Positions 39,274 through 48,592 are shown, counted from the first letter of the stretch. The stretch: DNA of 64,000 bases from Saprospiraceae bacterium (GCA_029251525.1 JAQXDE010000055.1:186001-250000); one strand, 5' to 3'. Translations and numbers: made by a program. Notes: generated from the letters alone by a model not told the origin.

Positions 39274-39555
39274 TTAAGGATAAATCTCAATGTATTCTTT
39301 GAGTAGTCCTTTTGTTTTAATTTTATTTGCAATCGGTAAAGGGTACAATTTGGAATTTATATTTTTTGAAAAGTAGGCAATTTCTCTTAATGGATAAGAT
39401 ATATTTCTATCATGTTTATTTCTTTGTTCAGAGACAATTGCTCTCTTCTTTTTTCTTTTTGCAAAAAGCATATATAGATAAGCTACTCCATTCTCATAAT
39501 AATAGAGTTGTACTAGTCTAAGTAAGCATACAGGAATGCCTGTGACATCAATCAT
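39274..39555 (-). CDS. Doubtful small ORF
   Basis: A 93-codon frame with a basic middle (KRKKKRAIVSEQRNKHD) and no recognisable domain or signal peptide. The only support is a strong terminator about 130 bases downstream on the same strand. It may be chance or a fragment. Confidence 0.25.
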   Translation of the reverse strand: MIDVTGIPVCLLRLVQLYYYENGVAYLYMLFAKRKKKRAIVSEQRNKHDRNISYPLREIAYFSKNINSKLYPLPIANKIKTKGLLKEYIEIYP

Positions 39556-39942
39556 TCTGAATCATTTATTATTTATCATAAACCTCCAAATCTCTTTTGT
39601 GTTTATTTTTATATTCTGTTGATCTTTCGAGATTTCAGGGGGCTTATTTATAAAGTAAATATATCTTTCTCTTTTTGTACTAGTAAGCCTTTAGATAAAG
39701 TAATTTCCCTTCACAAAGTTTTCCTTCCTGATTGTTCAATTCACTAAAGTTTTTATTTCTGATTAAGCTATCTTGAGCATTTAATAAAATAGTGAAAAGA
39801 GGATAGATGAAATTAGTTTCATGAATTGTTTTTTAGAAAATGTACTGCAAATATTTAAGGTTTTCGTTTTGATAAAAGGTTAAAATAATAAGCCTTATAT
39901 TTTAAAAAACGAAAATGCAATCTACTTTTTCAGAAAAGAATT
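39556..39942. other. Intergenic region downstream of the molybdenum hydroxylase genes
   Basis: AT-rich. TTTTCGTTTT at 39861-39870 can pair with AAAACGAAAA at 39906-39915, with an inner AAGG/CCTT stem. It lies just after the hydroxylase stop on the minus strand, so it may end that transcript. Nothing else was recognised. Confidence 0.4.
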
Positions 39943-42252
39943 TTATCCTAATACTTTATTGTCTTTCACAAAAGGTTGATTATACATCCTTACACCGGTA
40001 GCAGAGTGGAATGCATTAGCAACCGCCGCTCCAGCTGGAGGCAAGGTTGGTTCACCAAGTCCTGAAGGAGATTTTCCATTGTTCACATAATGTACTTCAA
40101 TTTGAGGTGCTTCATCCATTCTAATAAGACGATATTTGTTGAAGTTTTCCATAGTCGGTTGACCATTTTCGAAAGTGAAATCTCCAAACATAGAGTGGCC
40201 AATTCCATCAATTACTCCACCTTGAATTAAGTTAGTCGCAGCCATAGGATTTACCACAATTCCGCAATCTACCACACAAATTACTTTATCCACTTTTGGC
40301 ACATCATCAACTATTTTTACTTGAGCGATTTGAGCCACATAAGTATTGTGAGAGAAAAATGCGCTAAATCCGAGGTGAATTCCAAGAGGAGTATTTCCCC
40401 AACCACCTTTCTCGGCAGCCAACTTTATAACAGCAATAAAACGATCAGGTTCGTAGTTTCCTTTTGCCATTAAACCTTGTTTCGCTGCTTTCAATTTTTC
40501 TTTGTCTTTGATTTCTTCCTCTAGTTTTGTGTGAGCATCGAATATAGTTTTTGCTTGATTTAAAATGTTTAAACGCATTTGGACAGCGTCTTGCCCAGTT
40601 TTTTGAGCAACTTCATCTAGGAAACTTTGTTCAGCTGATGCTAGAAAATTAGTGTAAGGTGCCCGCCATGCACCTGTTGAAACATTACTTTCAAGTGAGT
40701 GATTATCGCATTGATAATTACTAATTCCTGAGGCAGGAAATCCATCTGCAAGAGAGGACCACATATTTCCGTTTACTGCAGCTTCAATTAAATGGTAACC
40801 TATAATTTTGTTATTCTTGATCGCTGCTCTAATTTTATAATGTACTGCAGGACGATAAGTACCCGCAGTCATATCATCTTCTCTAGTCCAAATCACTTGA
40901 ATTGGTGTCTCCATTTCCTTAGAGATTTGAACAGCTTCCAATGCAAAATCTCCATAAAGTCTTCGGCCAAAGCCACCACCCATCCGAGTCATTTGCAAGT
41001 CAATTTTTGCAAATGCCTTTTCTCTAGCTATTTTTGCAGCATCTTTATCTTCAGGATCATGCTCTTCAATCAAATTTAATAAACTAGCTATCCGACCTCG
41101 AGTCCATTCAGGTGTTTGAATTGGTCCTACTAGTTCTACTTTTTCGTTAGTTACGCTGGCGAAAAAATTCATTGGTTCCATGCAGTTATGAGGCAAAAAT
41201 GGAGATTCGTAAGTTCTCTCAATAATTTCATCTGCTTGTGCAAATGCTGTATTAGGATCCCCATCTATTCTAACTGGTTTTTTACTTTTACTATCGGCAA
41301 GTTTATTTAAAGCTATTTTATGGCTTATTGTATTTTCAGCAGGAGAAGTGTTTTCCCAAATAGCGACTAACGCTTTTTTCCCTTTCATGGCAGCCCAAGT
41401 TGAGTTGGCAATAACGGCTATTTTATCCAACATTACATTTTCTCCTTTGAATTTTTGTCGTTGTAGAATTTGGAGTTTGATTATCTTTTGAACTCCTTTA
41501 ACTTTTAAAGCCTCAGTATCATCTACTGAAATTAACTTTTGACCAAAAGCAGGTGCTCGCAAAACTGCTGCATACATCATTCCTTCTCGTTTCGTATCAA
41601 TTCCAAATAACGGTTTTCCTGTTATGATCTCTTCTATATCCACATTGCCGCGATCAGTTCCGATGATTTTATAATCCTCAGTCTTTTTTAATTTGACATC
41701 TTCTTCTTTTGGAACTTCCATGGTGGAAGCAACTTTTGCTACGTCTCCAAAGCCAAACGATTCTCCTTTTTTATTTGAAATTATTCCGTCTGCTACTGAA
41801 CATTCAGATGGATCGATTTGCCATTGCTTGGCTGCACCATTAACTAACATTTGTTTAGCTGTTGCACCTGCCATTCTTAAACTTGTCCAACCATGACGAA
41901 TCGATTGACTTCCTCCTGCAACTTGGCGGCTGTACCATTCTGTATTCAAGCCTGCTTGTTCGACGATCACATCCTCCCATTTTACATCGAGCTCTTCTGC
42001 GACGATCATTGGCATAGAGGTTTTGATGTTTTGCCCGATCTCAGGATTTGGTGAATAAATAGTCACTAAACCATTGTCACCTATTTTTAAAAATGCATTG
42101 ATACCAAACCATTCCTTGGGCATAGTCTTGATAGGAGTAATATCCTTAGGAGAATTACAAGAACTCCAATTAAATCCTAAAATTAAACCACCACCTGATA
42201 GTCCAGATAATTTTAGAAAATTACGACGATTAATTTTATTTATATTTTCCAT
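39943..42252 (-). CDS. Molybdopterin-binding subunit of an aldehyde/isoquinoline oxidoreductase-type hydroxylase
   Basis: A 769-residue catalytic subunit of the xanthine oxidase family, resembling isoquinoline 1-oxidoreductase beta (IorB). The twin-arginine signal NRRNFLKLSG (residues 8-17) and WSSC at 29-32 suggest Tat export, possibly with lipid anchoring. The Mo-cofactor region includes MGGGFGRRLYGDFALEAV, GAWRAPYTNFLASAEQSFLDE and the late GLGEPTLPPAGAAVANA, with the catalytic Glu. It oxidises aldehydes or N-heterocycles in the periplasm using water as oxygen donor. It is the second gene after the 2Fe-2S subunit, 69 bases away. No FAD subunit or XdhC-type chaperone adjoins. Confidence 0.9.
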   Translation of the reverse strand: MENINKINRRNFLKLSGLSGGGLILGFNWSSCNSPKDITPIKTMPKEWFGINAFLKIGDNGLVTIYSPNPEIGQNIKTSMPMIVAEELDVKWEDVIVEQAGLNTEWYSRQVAGGSQSIRHGWTSLRMAGATAKQMLVNGAAKQWQIDPSECSVADGIISNKKGESFGFGDVAKVASTMEVPKEEDVKLKKTEDYKIIGTDRGNVDIEEIITGKPLFGIDTKREGMMYAAVLRAPAFGQKLISVDDTEALKVKGVQKIIKLQILQRQKFKGENVMLDKIAVIANSTWAAMKGKKALVAIWENTSPAENTISHKIALNKLADSKSKKPVRIDGDPNTAFAQADEIIERTYESPFLPHNCMEPMNFFASVTNEKVELVGPIQTPEWTRGRIASLLNLIEEHDPEDKDAAKIAREKAFAKIDLQMTRMGGGFGRRLYGDFALEAVQISKEMETPIQVIWTREDDMTAGTYRPAVHYKIRAAIKNNKIIGYHLIEAAVNGNMWSSLADGFPASGISNYQCDNHSLESNVSTGAWRAPYTNFLASAEQSFLDEVAQKTGQDAVQMRLNILNQAKTIFDAHTKLEEEIKDKEKLKAAKQGLMAKGNYEPDRFIAVIKLAAEKGGWGNTPLGIHLGFSAFFSHNTYVAQIAQVKIVDDVPKVDKVICVVDCGIVVNPMAATNLIQGGVIDGIGHSMFGDFTFENGQPTMENFNKYRLIRMDEAPQIEVHYVNNGKSPSGLGEPTLPPAGAAVANAFHSATGVRMYNQPFVKDNKVLG

Positions 42253-42321
42253 AAGTAAATTATGATTAAGATCTTTTTTTGAATAAATAATACTTAATTG
42301 TTAACCATTCTCAGTTAATTA

Positions 42322-42780
42322 TTAACTGTTTTTTGCAGCTGTTTTAATTGCAGCTTTGATTCGGTTATAAGTTCCACATCGACAAATGTTTCCACGCATA
42401 GCATCGTCGATATCTTGATCATTTGGATTGGAATTGTTACTAAGTAAAGCTGCTGCATTCATTATTTGACCTGCTTGACAATAACCACATTGTGGAACAT
42501 CGTGTTGTCGCCATGCATCTTGCAATGGATGTGATGCATCAGCTGAAAGTCCTTCAATAGTTGTTATTTTTTTACTTTCCATTGCAGAGACTGGAAGTTG
42601 ACAAGATCGCATTGCTTGACCGTCTATGTGAATGGTACATGCACCACACTGAGCAATTCCACAACCATATTTGGTTCCAACTAATCCAATTACATCTCGT
42701 AAAACCCAGAGCATTGGTGTATCGGATTCTGCTTCAACGGTTTGCATTTTTCCGTTAATGTTTAAATTGTAAGTTGCCAT
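42322..42780 (-). CDS. 2Fe-2S subunit of the molybdenum hydroxylase
   Basis: A 152-residue protein. ATG at 42780 ([16 protein letters not shown]) is chosen over an in-frame ATG nine codons upstream. The plant-ferredoxin-type cluster uses Cys40, 45, 48 and 60 ([13 protein letters not shown]). The second cluster uses Cys98, 101, 133 and 135 ([17 protein letters not shown]). It passes electrons from the Mo site to an external acceptor. It has no signal of its own and is presumably exported with the Tat-bearing partner. As in IorAB-type enzymes, electrons probably go to a cytochrome since no flavin subunit is present. Confidence 0.92.
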   Translation of the reverse strand: MATYNLNINGKMQTVEAESDTPMLWVLRDVIGLVGTKYGCGIAQCGACTIHIDGQAMRSCQLPVSAMESKKITTIEGLSADASHPLQDAWRQHDVPQCGYCQAGQIMNAAALLSNNSNPNDQDIDDAMRGNICRCGTYNRIKAAIKTAAKNS

Positions 42781-42993
42781 AAGATTTGGTATTTTATTTT
42801 TTGACAAAATAATTAAAAAAGGCGAGAATAAAGGAGTGATAACAATCTTTTCAGGGTAATATTAAATAATCTGTTTTGTTTTATTGAATTAAAATTTACT
42901 TCTAAAGTCATCATGTGAATGAGGAAATATATGAACGAAGTTACAATCCAATAAAACTTGAATTTATCATGGCAATGTCCCTGATAGTTTGCT

Positions 42994-43001
42994 TACTTTT
43001 G
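42994..43001 (+). promoter_or_regulatory. -7 promoter element of the truncated haemoglobin gene
   Basis: TACTTTTG matches TAnnTTTG, 23 bases upstream of the ATG at 43025; predicted leader about 17 bases. Confidence 0.5.
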
Positions 43002-43024
43002 TATAATTATAATAAAAAATAAAT

Positions 43025-43417
43025 ATGAAAGACATCGCAGGAAAAGAGGACATCAAGATATTTGTAGATAAATTTTACGAAAAAATACGTAAAGATGAAA
43101 AATTGGGGCCGGTATTTGGAATGCGAATTCCAAATGGAAATTGGTCGAAGCACCTAGAAAGAATGTATAGTTTTTGGAATACCATTTTGTTTTTCCAAAG
43201 AGAATATACTGGTAATCCATTTCAAAAACATGTTGGTCTACCTGTTGATAATTCGCATTTTGAACATTGGGTGACACTTTTTCATTTGACAATTGACCAA
43301 AATTTTAAAGGTAAGCAAGCTGACGAAGCCAAGCGTAGGGCAGAGAACATGGGCAAATTATTTAGTCACAAGTTGCAATACCTCAGGGACAATCCAAATT
43401 TTAAACCTATCGTTTAA
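43025..43417 (+). CDS. Group III truncated haemoglobin
   Basis: A 130-residue globin. The proximal haem ligand is probably His78 in HFEHWVTLF, and GPVFGMRI, FWNTILFFQREYTGNPF and KHVGLP match the group III (P-type) pattern. Such proteins bind oxygen or nitric oxide and are linked to NO stress or micro-aerobic life, as shown for Campylobacter Ctb. The single gene has its own -7 element. No NO-responsive regulator adjoins. Confidence 0.88.
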   Translation: MKDIAGKEDIKIFVDKFYEKIRKDEKLGPVFGMRIPNGNWSKHLERMYSFWNTILFFQREYTGNPFQKHVGLPVDNSHFEHWVTLFHLTIDQNFKGKQADEAKRRAENMGKLFSHKLQYLRDNPNFKPIV

Positions 43418-43455
43418 ATTAGTATTCGATTTTGATCTGAGCAATAATAATAAAA

Positions 43456-44037
43456 ATGAAATCTCTCTTGATCATTCAGGTTGCCATGTTTTTTGGGATG
43501 TTTGTTTTGTGTAACAATGCATTAGCGCAAGCTGCCAGAGGTCCGATTACCGTTGATAAGCCTACCTCAGAGGATATGTATTATAGAGGAACCTCAGCTT
43601 TTTTGTTGAAAAGTATAAGGTGGCAATTTTATATTTTAAACGTGTAATTAAAATGGGTGAAGATTTTTATTCTAGGGGTTATAATAAGCGAGGACAATGT
43701 TTTTACAAATTAGAAAAATAGGTATAGGCTATAAATGCCTATAATAAGGCAATTGAAAAAATATGATAAAGCACTTAATGACCTCACTAAAACTATAAAA
43801 ATACACCCTCAATTTTCGGAGATATTTTTTAATAAAGGATTAATTTATGTTGTAAAAGGTGAGCTTAAAAAGGCAATTGAATTTTATACTCAAGCCATAA
43901 AATATAATGAAGATAACGATGATGATTATACTTGTAGAAGAAGGGCTTATCATGATGTGAATCTTTTGGATTATTTTAAGGCATTTGCATCACTCGCATT
44001 AATTTTTGCAGATGAAGGGAATGATGATTTTTTTTGA
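43456..44037 (+). pseudogene. Broken secreted TPR-repeat protein gene
   Basis: The first frame gives a signal peptide (MKSLLIIQVAMFFGMFVLCN ... ALAQ) and EDMYYRGTSAFLLK, then stops at 43647. A second frame, starting about 43620, continues with VAILYFKRVIKMGEDFYSR and YNKRGQCFYKLEK but meets TAG at 43719 and 43725. It then gives AINAYNKAIEK. The first frame resumes near 43755 as KYDKALNDLTKTIKIHPQ and FFNKGLIYVVKGELKKAI, ending at 44037. Joined, these form consecutive TPR motifs. Two frameshifts and two nonsense codons show a decayed gene. Confidence 0.8.
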
Positions 44038-44390
44038 AAATATAGGAAGACTGGTTTTGAACCGCATTAGGAAAAAAGATGGTTTTGTAAAATAAATTGG
44101 TTCAGTTGTGGTATAAAAATATTAAACCATCACCCACAGGATTATCCCTAATACTGTTGTGTGGAGTCCAACTCAAAAGATTGTTACTAGAATTAGTCCA
44201 ATCAGTGAAATTGATAAGTAATTGTTTGCTAAAAGTATTGGTAATGAAAATATAGCTCTAATCATTGAGGCGGTAGACATATTTCCCACATATTTCATGT
44301 TATTTTCTTTTTTTTTGCTGAAGCATAAAAAGAATCCCAACTTTTGATTTTCTTTGTTTTTTGAAAAATAACTTTTAAATAAAATATCAA
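44038..44390. other. Decayed intergenic stretch before the EamA gene
   Basis: No intact gene. It contains the possible DUF2892-like remnant on the minus strand and no clear promoter element. Confidence 0.4.
44131..44298 (-). pseudogene. Possible remnant of a small DUF2892-type membrane protein
   Basis: From ATG at 44298 the frame reads MKYVGNMSTASMIRAIFSLP, then ILLANNYLSISLIGLILVTIF and a TGA at 44173-44175. After this stop the same frame gives VGLHTTVLGIILWVMV. The pattern NMgT-(D)RIIRa...LLa, then TxLGIILLV, recalls two-helix DUF2892/YgaP-like proteins. The usual FCPLY end is missing. Assignment is weak. The sequence lies in the same decayed stretch as the broken TPR gene. Confidence 0.35.
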
Positions 44391-45290
44391 ATGTTGCAAG
44401 ATAAAAGGGATATTTGGTTGGTTCCACTTTGCATTTTTATTGTTTATATAGTGTGGGGAACTACTTATTTGGGTAATGCTTGGGGAGTAAAAGTAATTCC
44501 TCCTTTTATGTTTTCAGGAATTCGTTTTTTGGTGGCAGGAAGTGTCTTACTGTTAATTTCTAGTTTCTTTTCACCCATAGAAATTACTTGGAAGCAGTTT
44601 AAGAATTTAGCCTTTGCAGGGCTCCTATTATTTGGAGTTGGGAATGGTTTGGTGACTTGGGCTTTACAATATGTAGACTCTGGAATTACAGCCTTAGTGA
44701 TTTCTTTAGAACCATTAGTTGTTGCACTTATGCTTTGGGGTTATAAAAAACAAAAGCCTCAGAATAATACATGGATTGGGATAGGGCTAGGAATATTTGG
44801 AATGGCTCTTTTGGTTGGACAACCTAGGTTTGTATCTAGTTGGGAGTGGATAATTGGATTTAGTTTTATATTCATGGCAATGTTAGCATGGGGGTATATT
44901 TCGATTTGGATTGCGTCGGCTGATTTACCAAAGTCTGTATTTCAAAGTGCAAGTTTACAAATGATTTTAGGTGGATTAATGCTGTTGGCAAGTAGTTTTG
45001 GTATGCAAGAAATTCAAAATTTTGATTGGTCTACCTTGACGATAAAAGCAGTTGGATCATGGATTTACTTGATGGTCTTTGGTTCGATTTGTGCTTTTTC
45101 GGCCTTTAATTATTTACTATTAAAGGTTTCTCCCACACGAGTTGTGGCCTCGTCTTATGTACATCCTGTAATTGCAATATTTTTGGGTTGGTGGTTAAAT
45201 AAAGAGGGTATTTCAGAGCAGTCAATGTTAGCAGCGGGAATTTTATTGACGGGAGTTATTTTTATTAATCAAGATAAATCCCATGCCTAA
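44391..45290 (+). CDS. EamA/DMT-family transporter
   Basis: A 299-residue protein with ten hydrophobic helices arranged as two EamA repeats. IVYIVWGTTYLGNAWGVK and FMFSGIRFLVAG open the first, and the second half repeats the pattern after about residue 150. Members export metabolites or amino acids across the inner membrane; RhtA/YdcZ-type substrates cannot be told from sequence. The beta-barrel gene follows 30 bases downstream on the same strand, and both end at a strong shared terminator. Confidence 0.88.
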   Translation: MLQDKRDIWLVPLCIFIVYIVWGTTYLGNAWGVKVIPPFMFSGIRFLVAGSVLLLISSFFSPIEITWKQFKNLAFAGLLLFGVGNGLVTWALQYVDSGITALVISLEPLVVALMLWGYKKQKPQNNTWIGIGLGIFGMALLVGQPRFVSSWEWIIGFSFIFMAMLAWGYISIWIASADLPKSVFQSASLQMILGGLMLLASSFGMQEIQNFDWSTLTIKAVGSWIYLMVFGSICAFSAFNYLLLKVSPTRVVASSYVHPVIAIFLGWWLNKEGISEQSMLAAGILLTGVIFINQDKSHA

Positions 45291-45320
45291 CTAATAATTT
45301 TTTCGATTAAAATATTAACG

Positions 45321-45854
45321 ATGAAAAATAAAATTATTTTAATTATTCTATTAACTGCGAATACATTTACTTTTGGTCAAACAGATAAAGGAAATAAATT
45401 GGTAGGAGGTACCGTCAGATTTGGAACTCAGTACGTTCAAAATAATGATAATCTATTATTCCTCAATTTTAATCCTAATTATGGAAAATTTGTAAATGAT
45501 TATATTGCGGCTGGGGCAGGTATTAATTTAAACTTTCAAAAGCAAATGGATAATACGAAAACCTCTGTTAGCTTATTGCCATTTGGTAGATATTATGTTG
45601 GCGATTCTGATGTCTTACAATTTTATATTGAATTGAAAGGGGGCGTTATTTATCAAATAGATAGTAATCCAGGTGGTGCTACAACTATTAGTGGTTTCCA
45701 GGTAAATACTGGGCCAGGTGTGGCATTCTTTTTAAATGATAATGTTTCTTTAGACTTTTTGGTTAACTACAAATATGTAAGACTAGAAGAGATTATAGTA
45801 GATAAAAGATTAATTTTTAATTTTGGATTTCAGATTTATTTAGAGGGAGAATAG
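45321..45854 (+). CDS. Small outer-membrane beta-barrel protein
   Basis: A 177-residue protein with a signal peptide (1-19, ending TFGQ). Amphipathic strands alternate in the OmpW/OmpX-like porin-family manner (KLVGGTVRFGTQYVQ, AAGAGINLNFQKQ, LLPFGRYYVG), and it ends with an aromatic strand (FNFGFQIYLEGE). It is probably an 8-stranded barrel in the outer membrane. The function is unknown. It is likely co-transcribed with the EamA transporter. Confidence 0.75.
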   Translation: MKNKIILIILLTANTFTFGQTDKGNKLVGGTVRFGTQYVQNNDNLLFLNFNPNYGKFVNDYIAAGAGINLNFQKQMDNTKTSVSLLPFGRYYVGDSDVLQFYIELKGGVIYQIDSNPGGATTISGFQVNTGPGVAFFLNDNVSLDFLVNYKYVRLEEIIVDKRLIFNFGFQIYLEGE

Positions 45855-45871
45855 GTTTTTTGGAAAAGGCC

Positions 45872-45912
45872 AAAAAAGGTACTACTGTTTTTAAAATAGT
45901 AGTACCTTTTTT
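45872..45912. terminator. Bidirectional terminator between convergent genes
   Basis: A 15-bp perfect stem: AAAAAAGGTACTACT at 45872-45886 against AGTAGTACCTTTTTT at 45898-45912, with U-runs for both strands. Confidence 0.88.
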
Positions 45913-45925
45913 ATAGATCAATTCT

Positions 45926-47257
45926 TTATTTGGTCACAACCACTTTCTGTGAAATAACTCGCCCATCATTTAGATGAAATTGTATATGGTGTAAACCATT
46001 AGTTGAAATTTTTATCTTTTTATTTTGTAAAGACGTATTTGCAAGGGTGTCAGTGAAATCGTTGTTAATTTTTTGGCCAATGTAATTATAAATAATAATG
46101 TTAACAATTTTTATATTTTCAAAATTCACTTGAAAGTTGCCACCATTTGGGTTTGGGAAAATATCAATTTTTTCATTTTCTAACAATTTATTTACATGTG
46201 AAGAGTTGCTATTAATGCAAGGTAAAGCTGCCATTTCATCACGAATCGTTGGAAGTAAATTATACAAATTATTACCGGGGCAAACAGTACTTGTATTGCA
46301 TGAATTAGATGAATCATTTCCATCTTTGTGTCCTGAAATATTATTCAAATTTAAATTTGAACTAGGATGTAATTCTATTCCTAAAATATCAATATTTTCT
46401 TCACAAGAACTCCAGGCTATAAAACTTTGGAGTGCGTTAATTGCTTCCGAAGTAGGATTGGTGTTTTCATAGTTTCCAATTACACAAATCCCAATTGTAT
46501 TTTCATTCATACAACTAAAATGAGCTCCTTGTAGCCCTTGACCACGTCCTTCATAAATAACTCCATTTCCATCAATTAACCAATTGTATCCAATATCATC
46601 CCAACCATTAGTTCCTGTATGGAAATCATAGTAAGATCTCACTACTGCTGCAAAATCAGAACTTGTTGTTTGTCCGGCTGAATGATGAACAATAAAATGC
46701 GAAGCTATTGTTTGTTCTGGGGTTATATCAATAGGACAATTTCCTGAAGGACACCAACAAGATCGACCACATATATCTGGCTGTGCACAATCACAGTTTA
46801 CTTTTTTTTCTTTAATAGTTGCAGTATTGATTTTTTTGGAGTGTCCAGGAAAAAAAAGTCGTAATTTGAAATTAGTAGAAACAGGCTGATTAGATTTAAG
46901 TTGGATATGACTCATCTTTGAACTCACATCTCCACCCAAAAAAATAGTTCGATTTGGGGTTTCACCTTCTGCTATTTTAGGAAATGGTATCCATGAGGAC
47001 CATAGTTTTTTATTTTTTTCTTTAGTTCGAAAAAACAATTGAGATTGAAAATTTTCTTTTTCCATAAAACCAGAAACCATAATGAATGGAGTTGGTATTG
47101 TATTTTTGACACTTATTTTTTTTGTAAAAAAGAAAGATTCAAAAGCAATATCATAGAATTTAACAGAGACTTCGATTGAGTTTTTATTCTGTCCAATAGC
47201 AAAAATAGATAAAGTCATCGCAAAGGAGAAAAATAAAAGGTTTAGAGAGTTTATCAT
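45926..47257 (-). CDS. Secreted PGRP-type N-acetylmuramoyl-L-alanine amidase with T9SS sorting domain
   Basis: A 443-residue protein with a signal peptide (1-22), an N-terminal beta domain of unknown type (about 25-150) and a cysteine-dense linker (CDCAQPDICGRSCWCPSGNC). The Amidase_2/PGRP domain spans about 185-340. Zinc ligands are expected in VHHSAG, GHKDGND and the late STVCPGNNLY. The T9SS type A sorting domain is at about 365-443 (IFPNPNGGNFQVNF). It cuts the amide between muramic acid and the stem peptide. Export outside the cell by T9SS means the target is probably another cell's peptidoglycan, which is an inference. Confidence 0.88.
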   Translation of the reverse strand: MINSLNLLFFSFAMTLSIFAIGQNKNSIEVSVKFYDIAFESFFFTKKISVKNTIPTPFIMVSGFMEKENFQSQLFFRTKEKNKKLWSSWIPFPKIAEGETPNRTIFLGGDVSSKMSHIQLKSNQPVSTNFKLRLFFPGHSKKINTATIKEKKVNCDCAQPDICGRSCWCPSGNCPIDITPEQTIASHFIVHHSAGQTTSSDFAAVVRSYYDFHTGTNGWDDIGYNWLIDGNGVIYEGRGQGLQGAHFSCMNENTIGICVIGNYENTNPTSEAINALQSFIAWSSCEENIDILGIELHPSSNLNLNNISGHKDGNDSSNSCNTSTVCPGNNLYNLLPTIRDEMAALPCINSNSSHVNKLLENEKIDIFPNPNGGNFQVNFENIKIVNIIIYNYIGQKINNDFTDTLANTSLQNKKIKISTNGLHHIQFHLNDGRVISQKVVVTK

Positions 47258-47377
47258 GTTTATATTTATGTAAATTTAATATTCTCCAAAGCTAGAAAAA
47301 ATGTGGTTTTGAGGAAGTTGCTCCCTTTTGTGTTGAAACAACTAAGATGAAATTCTCTTCTTATTGGGTTAGATATT

Positions 47378-47938
47378 TTATAAATTTTCTTTAAACATTT
47401 GGATTGCAATCGCAATCAAAATAATTCCAAAAACTTTTCGTAAAGTTGAGATTACAGTTGGTGAAATCTTACTGGATAACCAGTCTGTCGATTTTAAAAT
47501 AAAGTAGATGAATACTAAATTAACTACAATTCCAGCAATTATACTTATGTTGTCGTATTCTGATTTTAGAGATATTATTGTAGTCAAAGTACCTGCTCCA
47601 GCTAATAAGGGAAATGCAATAGGGACAATACTTCCTGAGCCACCATCATCATGATGATCTCTAAAAATTCGTATTCCCAAGATCATTTCTAATCCAATAA
47701 AGAAAATAATTAAGGCTCCAGCTAAAGCAAATGAAGAAACTTCAATTCCAAAGATTCCTAAAATAGCAGCACCAAAAAATAAAAATGCAATCATTATAAT
47801 TGCAGCAAAACCAGTTGCAATAGAAGCATTGATTCTTACTCCTTCCTTTTTCATATTAATAAGAATAGGAAGTGATCCGATGATATCAATTACTGAAAAT
47901 AAAATCAAACTGACTGATAAAATTGCTGAAATGTTCAT
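47378..47938 (-). CDS. MarC-family integral membrane protein
   Basis: A 186-residue membrane protein with six hydrophobic helices and the UPF0056/MarC signatures SVIDIIGSLPILI and PLLAGAGTLTTIISL. A His/Asp-rich loop (RDHHDDGG) lies between the two halves. The function of the family is unknown; earlier links to antibiotic resistance were not confirmed. It is divergent from the Lrp-type regulator. Confidence 0.88.
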   Translation of the reverse strand: MNISAILSVSLILFSVIDIIGSLPILINMKKEGVRINASIATGFAAIIMIAFLFFGAAILGIFGIEVSSFALAGALIIFFIGLEMILGIRIFRDHHDDGGSGSIVPIAFPLLAGAGTLTTIISLKSEYDNISIIAGIVVNLVFIYFILKSTDWLSSKISPTVISTLRKVFGIILIAIAIQMFKENL

Positions 47939-48034
47939 TGTAAATAGATTTCAATAGTTGTTTAATTATAACTGCAAATTAACTATATTTTATTAATATT
48001 TGCTTCAAAAATCGGTATTCTAAGTCATTATTTA

Positions 48035-48042
48035 TAATTTTG
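48035..48042 (+). promoter_or_regulatory. -7 promoter element of the Lrp-type regulator operon
   Basis: TAATTTTG matches TAnnTTTG, 43 bases before the ATG at 48086. Confidence 0.4.
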
Positions 48043-48085
48043 CTCTAAATAAATGTCAAAAAAGTAAGTTAGATAATTTTATTTC

Positions 48086-48568
48086 ATGAAAAAAAATAAA
48101 CTTGACCCATTCGACCTTCGGATCATTCAAGAACTGACAGTTGATGCTAGAATTCCTTTGATTCAGTTGGCTAAAAGATTGAAAGTTTCAAATACTTTAA
48201 TTCATCAACGCATTAAAAAATTAAAAGAAGAAGGAATTTTGATGGCAGCTTCTTATCAATTAGATCCATGGAAGTTAGGTTACCAGACTTCTGGTTACAC
48301 TCAAATCATGTTAGCTGATTCCAAACAGCATCGGTTGGTAGAAAAAGAATTAGAAAAAATTCCTGAAATTGTGGAGTGTGTGAATATCTCAGGTAGATAT
48401 GCTCTTTTAGTTCGAATTTTTGCAAAAAATAACCGACATCTTCGAGATATTATTTATGAAAAAATATTGGGCATTGAAGGTGTGGAGGGTACAAATACAA
48501 CAATTTCATTTGAGACAGCATTTTCTAGAAATGTACCTTTAGTTTTGGAGGATGGGGCAGGAGAATAA
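48086..48568 (+). CDS. Lrp/AsnC-family transcriptional regulator
   Basis: A 160-residue regulator with an N-terminal winged helix (LAKRLKVSNTLIHQRIKKLK at about residues 30-49) and a C-terminal RAM ligand-binding domain. These proteins respond to amino acids and wrap DNA as octamers. TAATTTTG at 48035-48042 is a likely -7 element. The pseudouridine synthase gene begins 24 bases after its stop, so the two are probably co-transcribed. Effector and targets are unknown. Confidence 0.9.
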   Translation: MKKNKLDPFDLRIIQELTVDARIPLIQLAKRLKVSNTLIHQRIKKLKEEGILMAASYQLDPWKLGYQTSGYTQIMLADSKQHRLVEKELEKIPEIVECVNISGRYALLVRIFAKNNRHLRDIIYEKILGIEGVEGTNTTISFETAFSRNVPLVLEDGAGE

Positions 48569-48592
48569 TTTTTAAATTTTTAAAATATAAAA

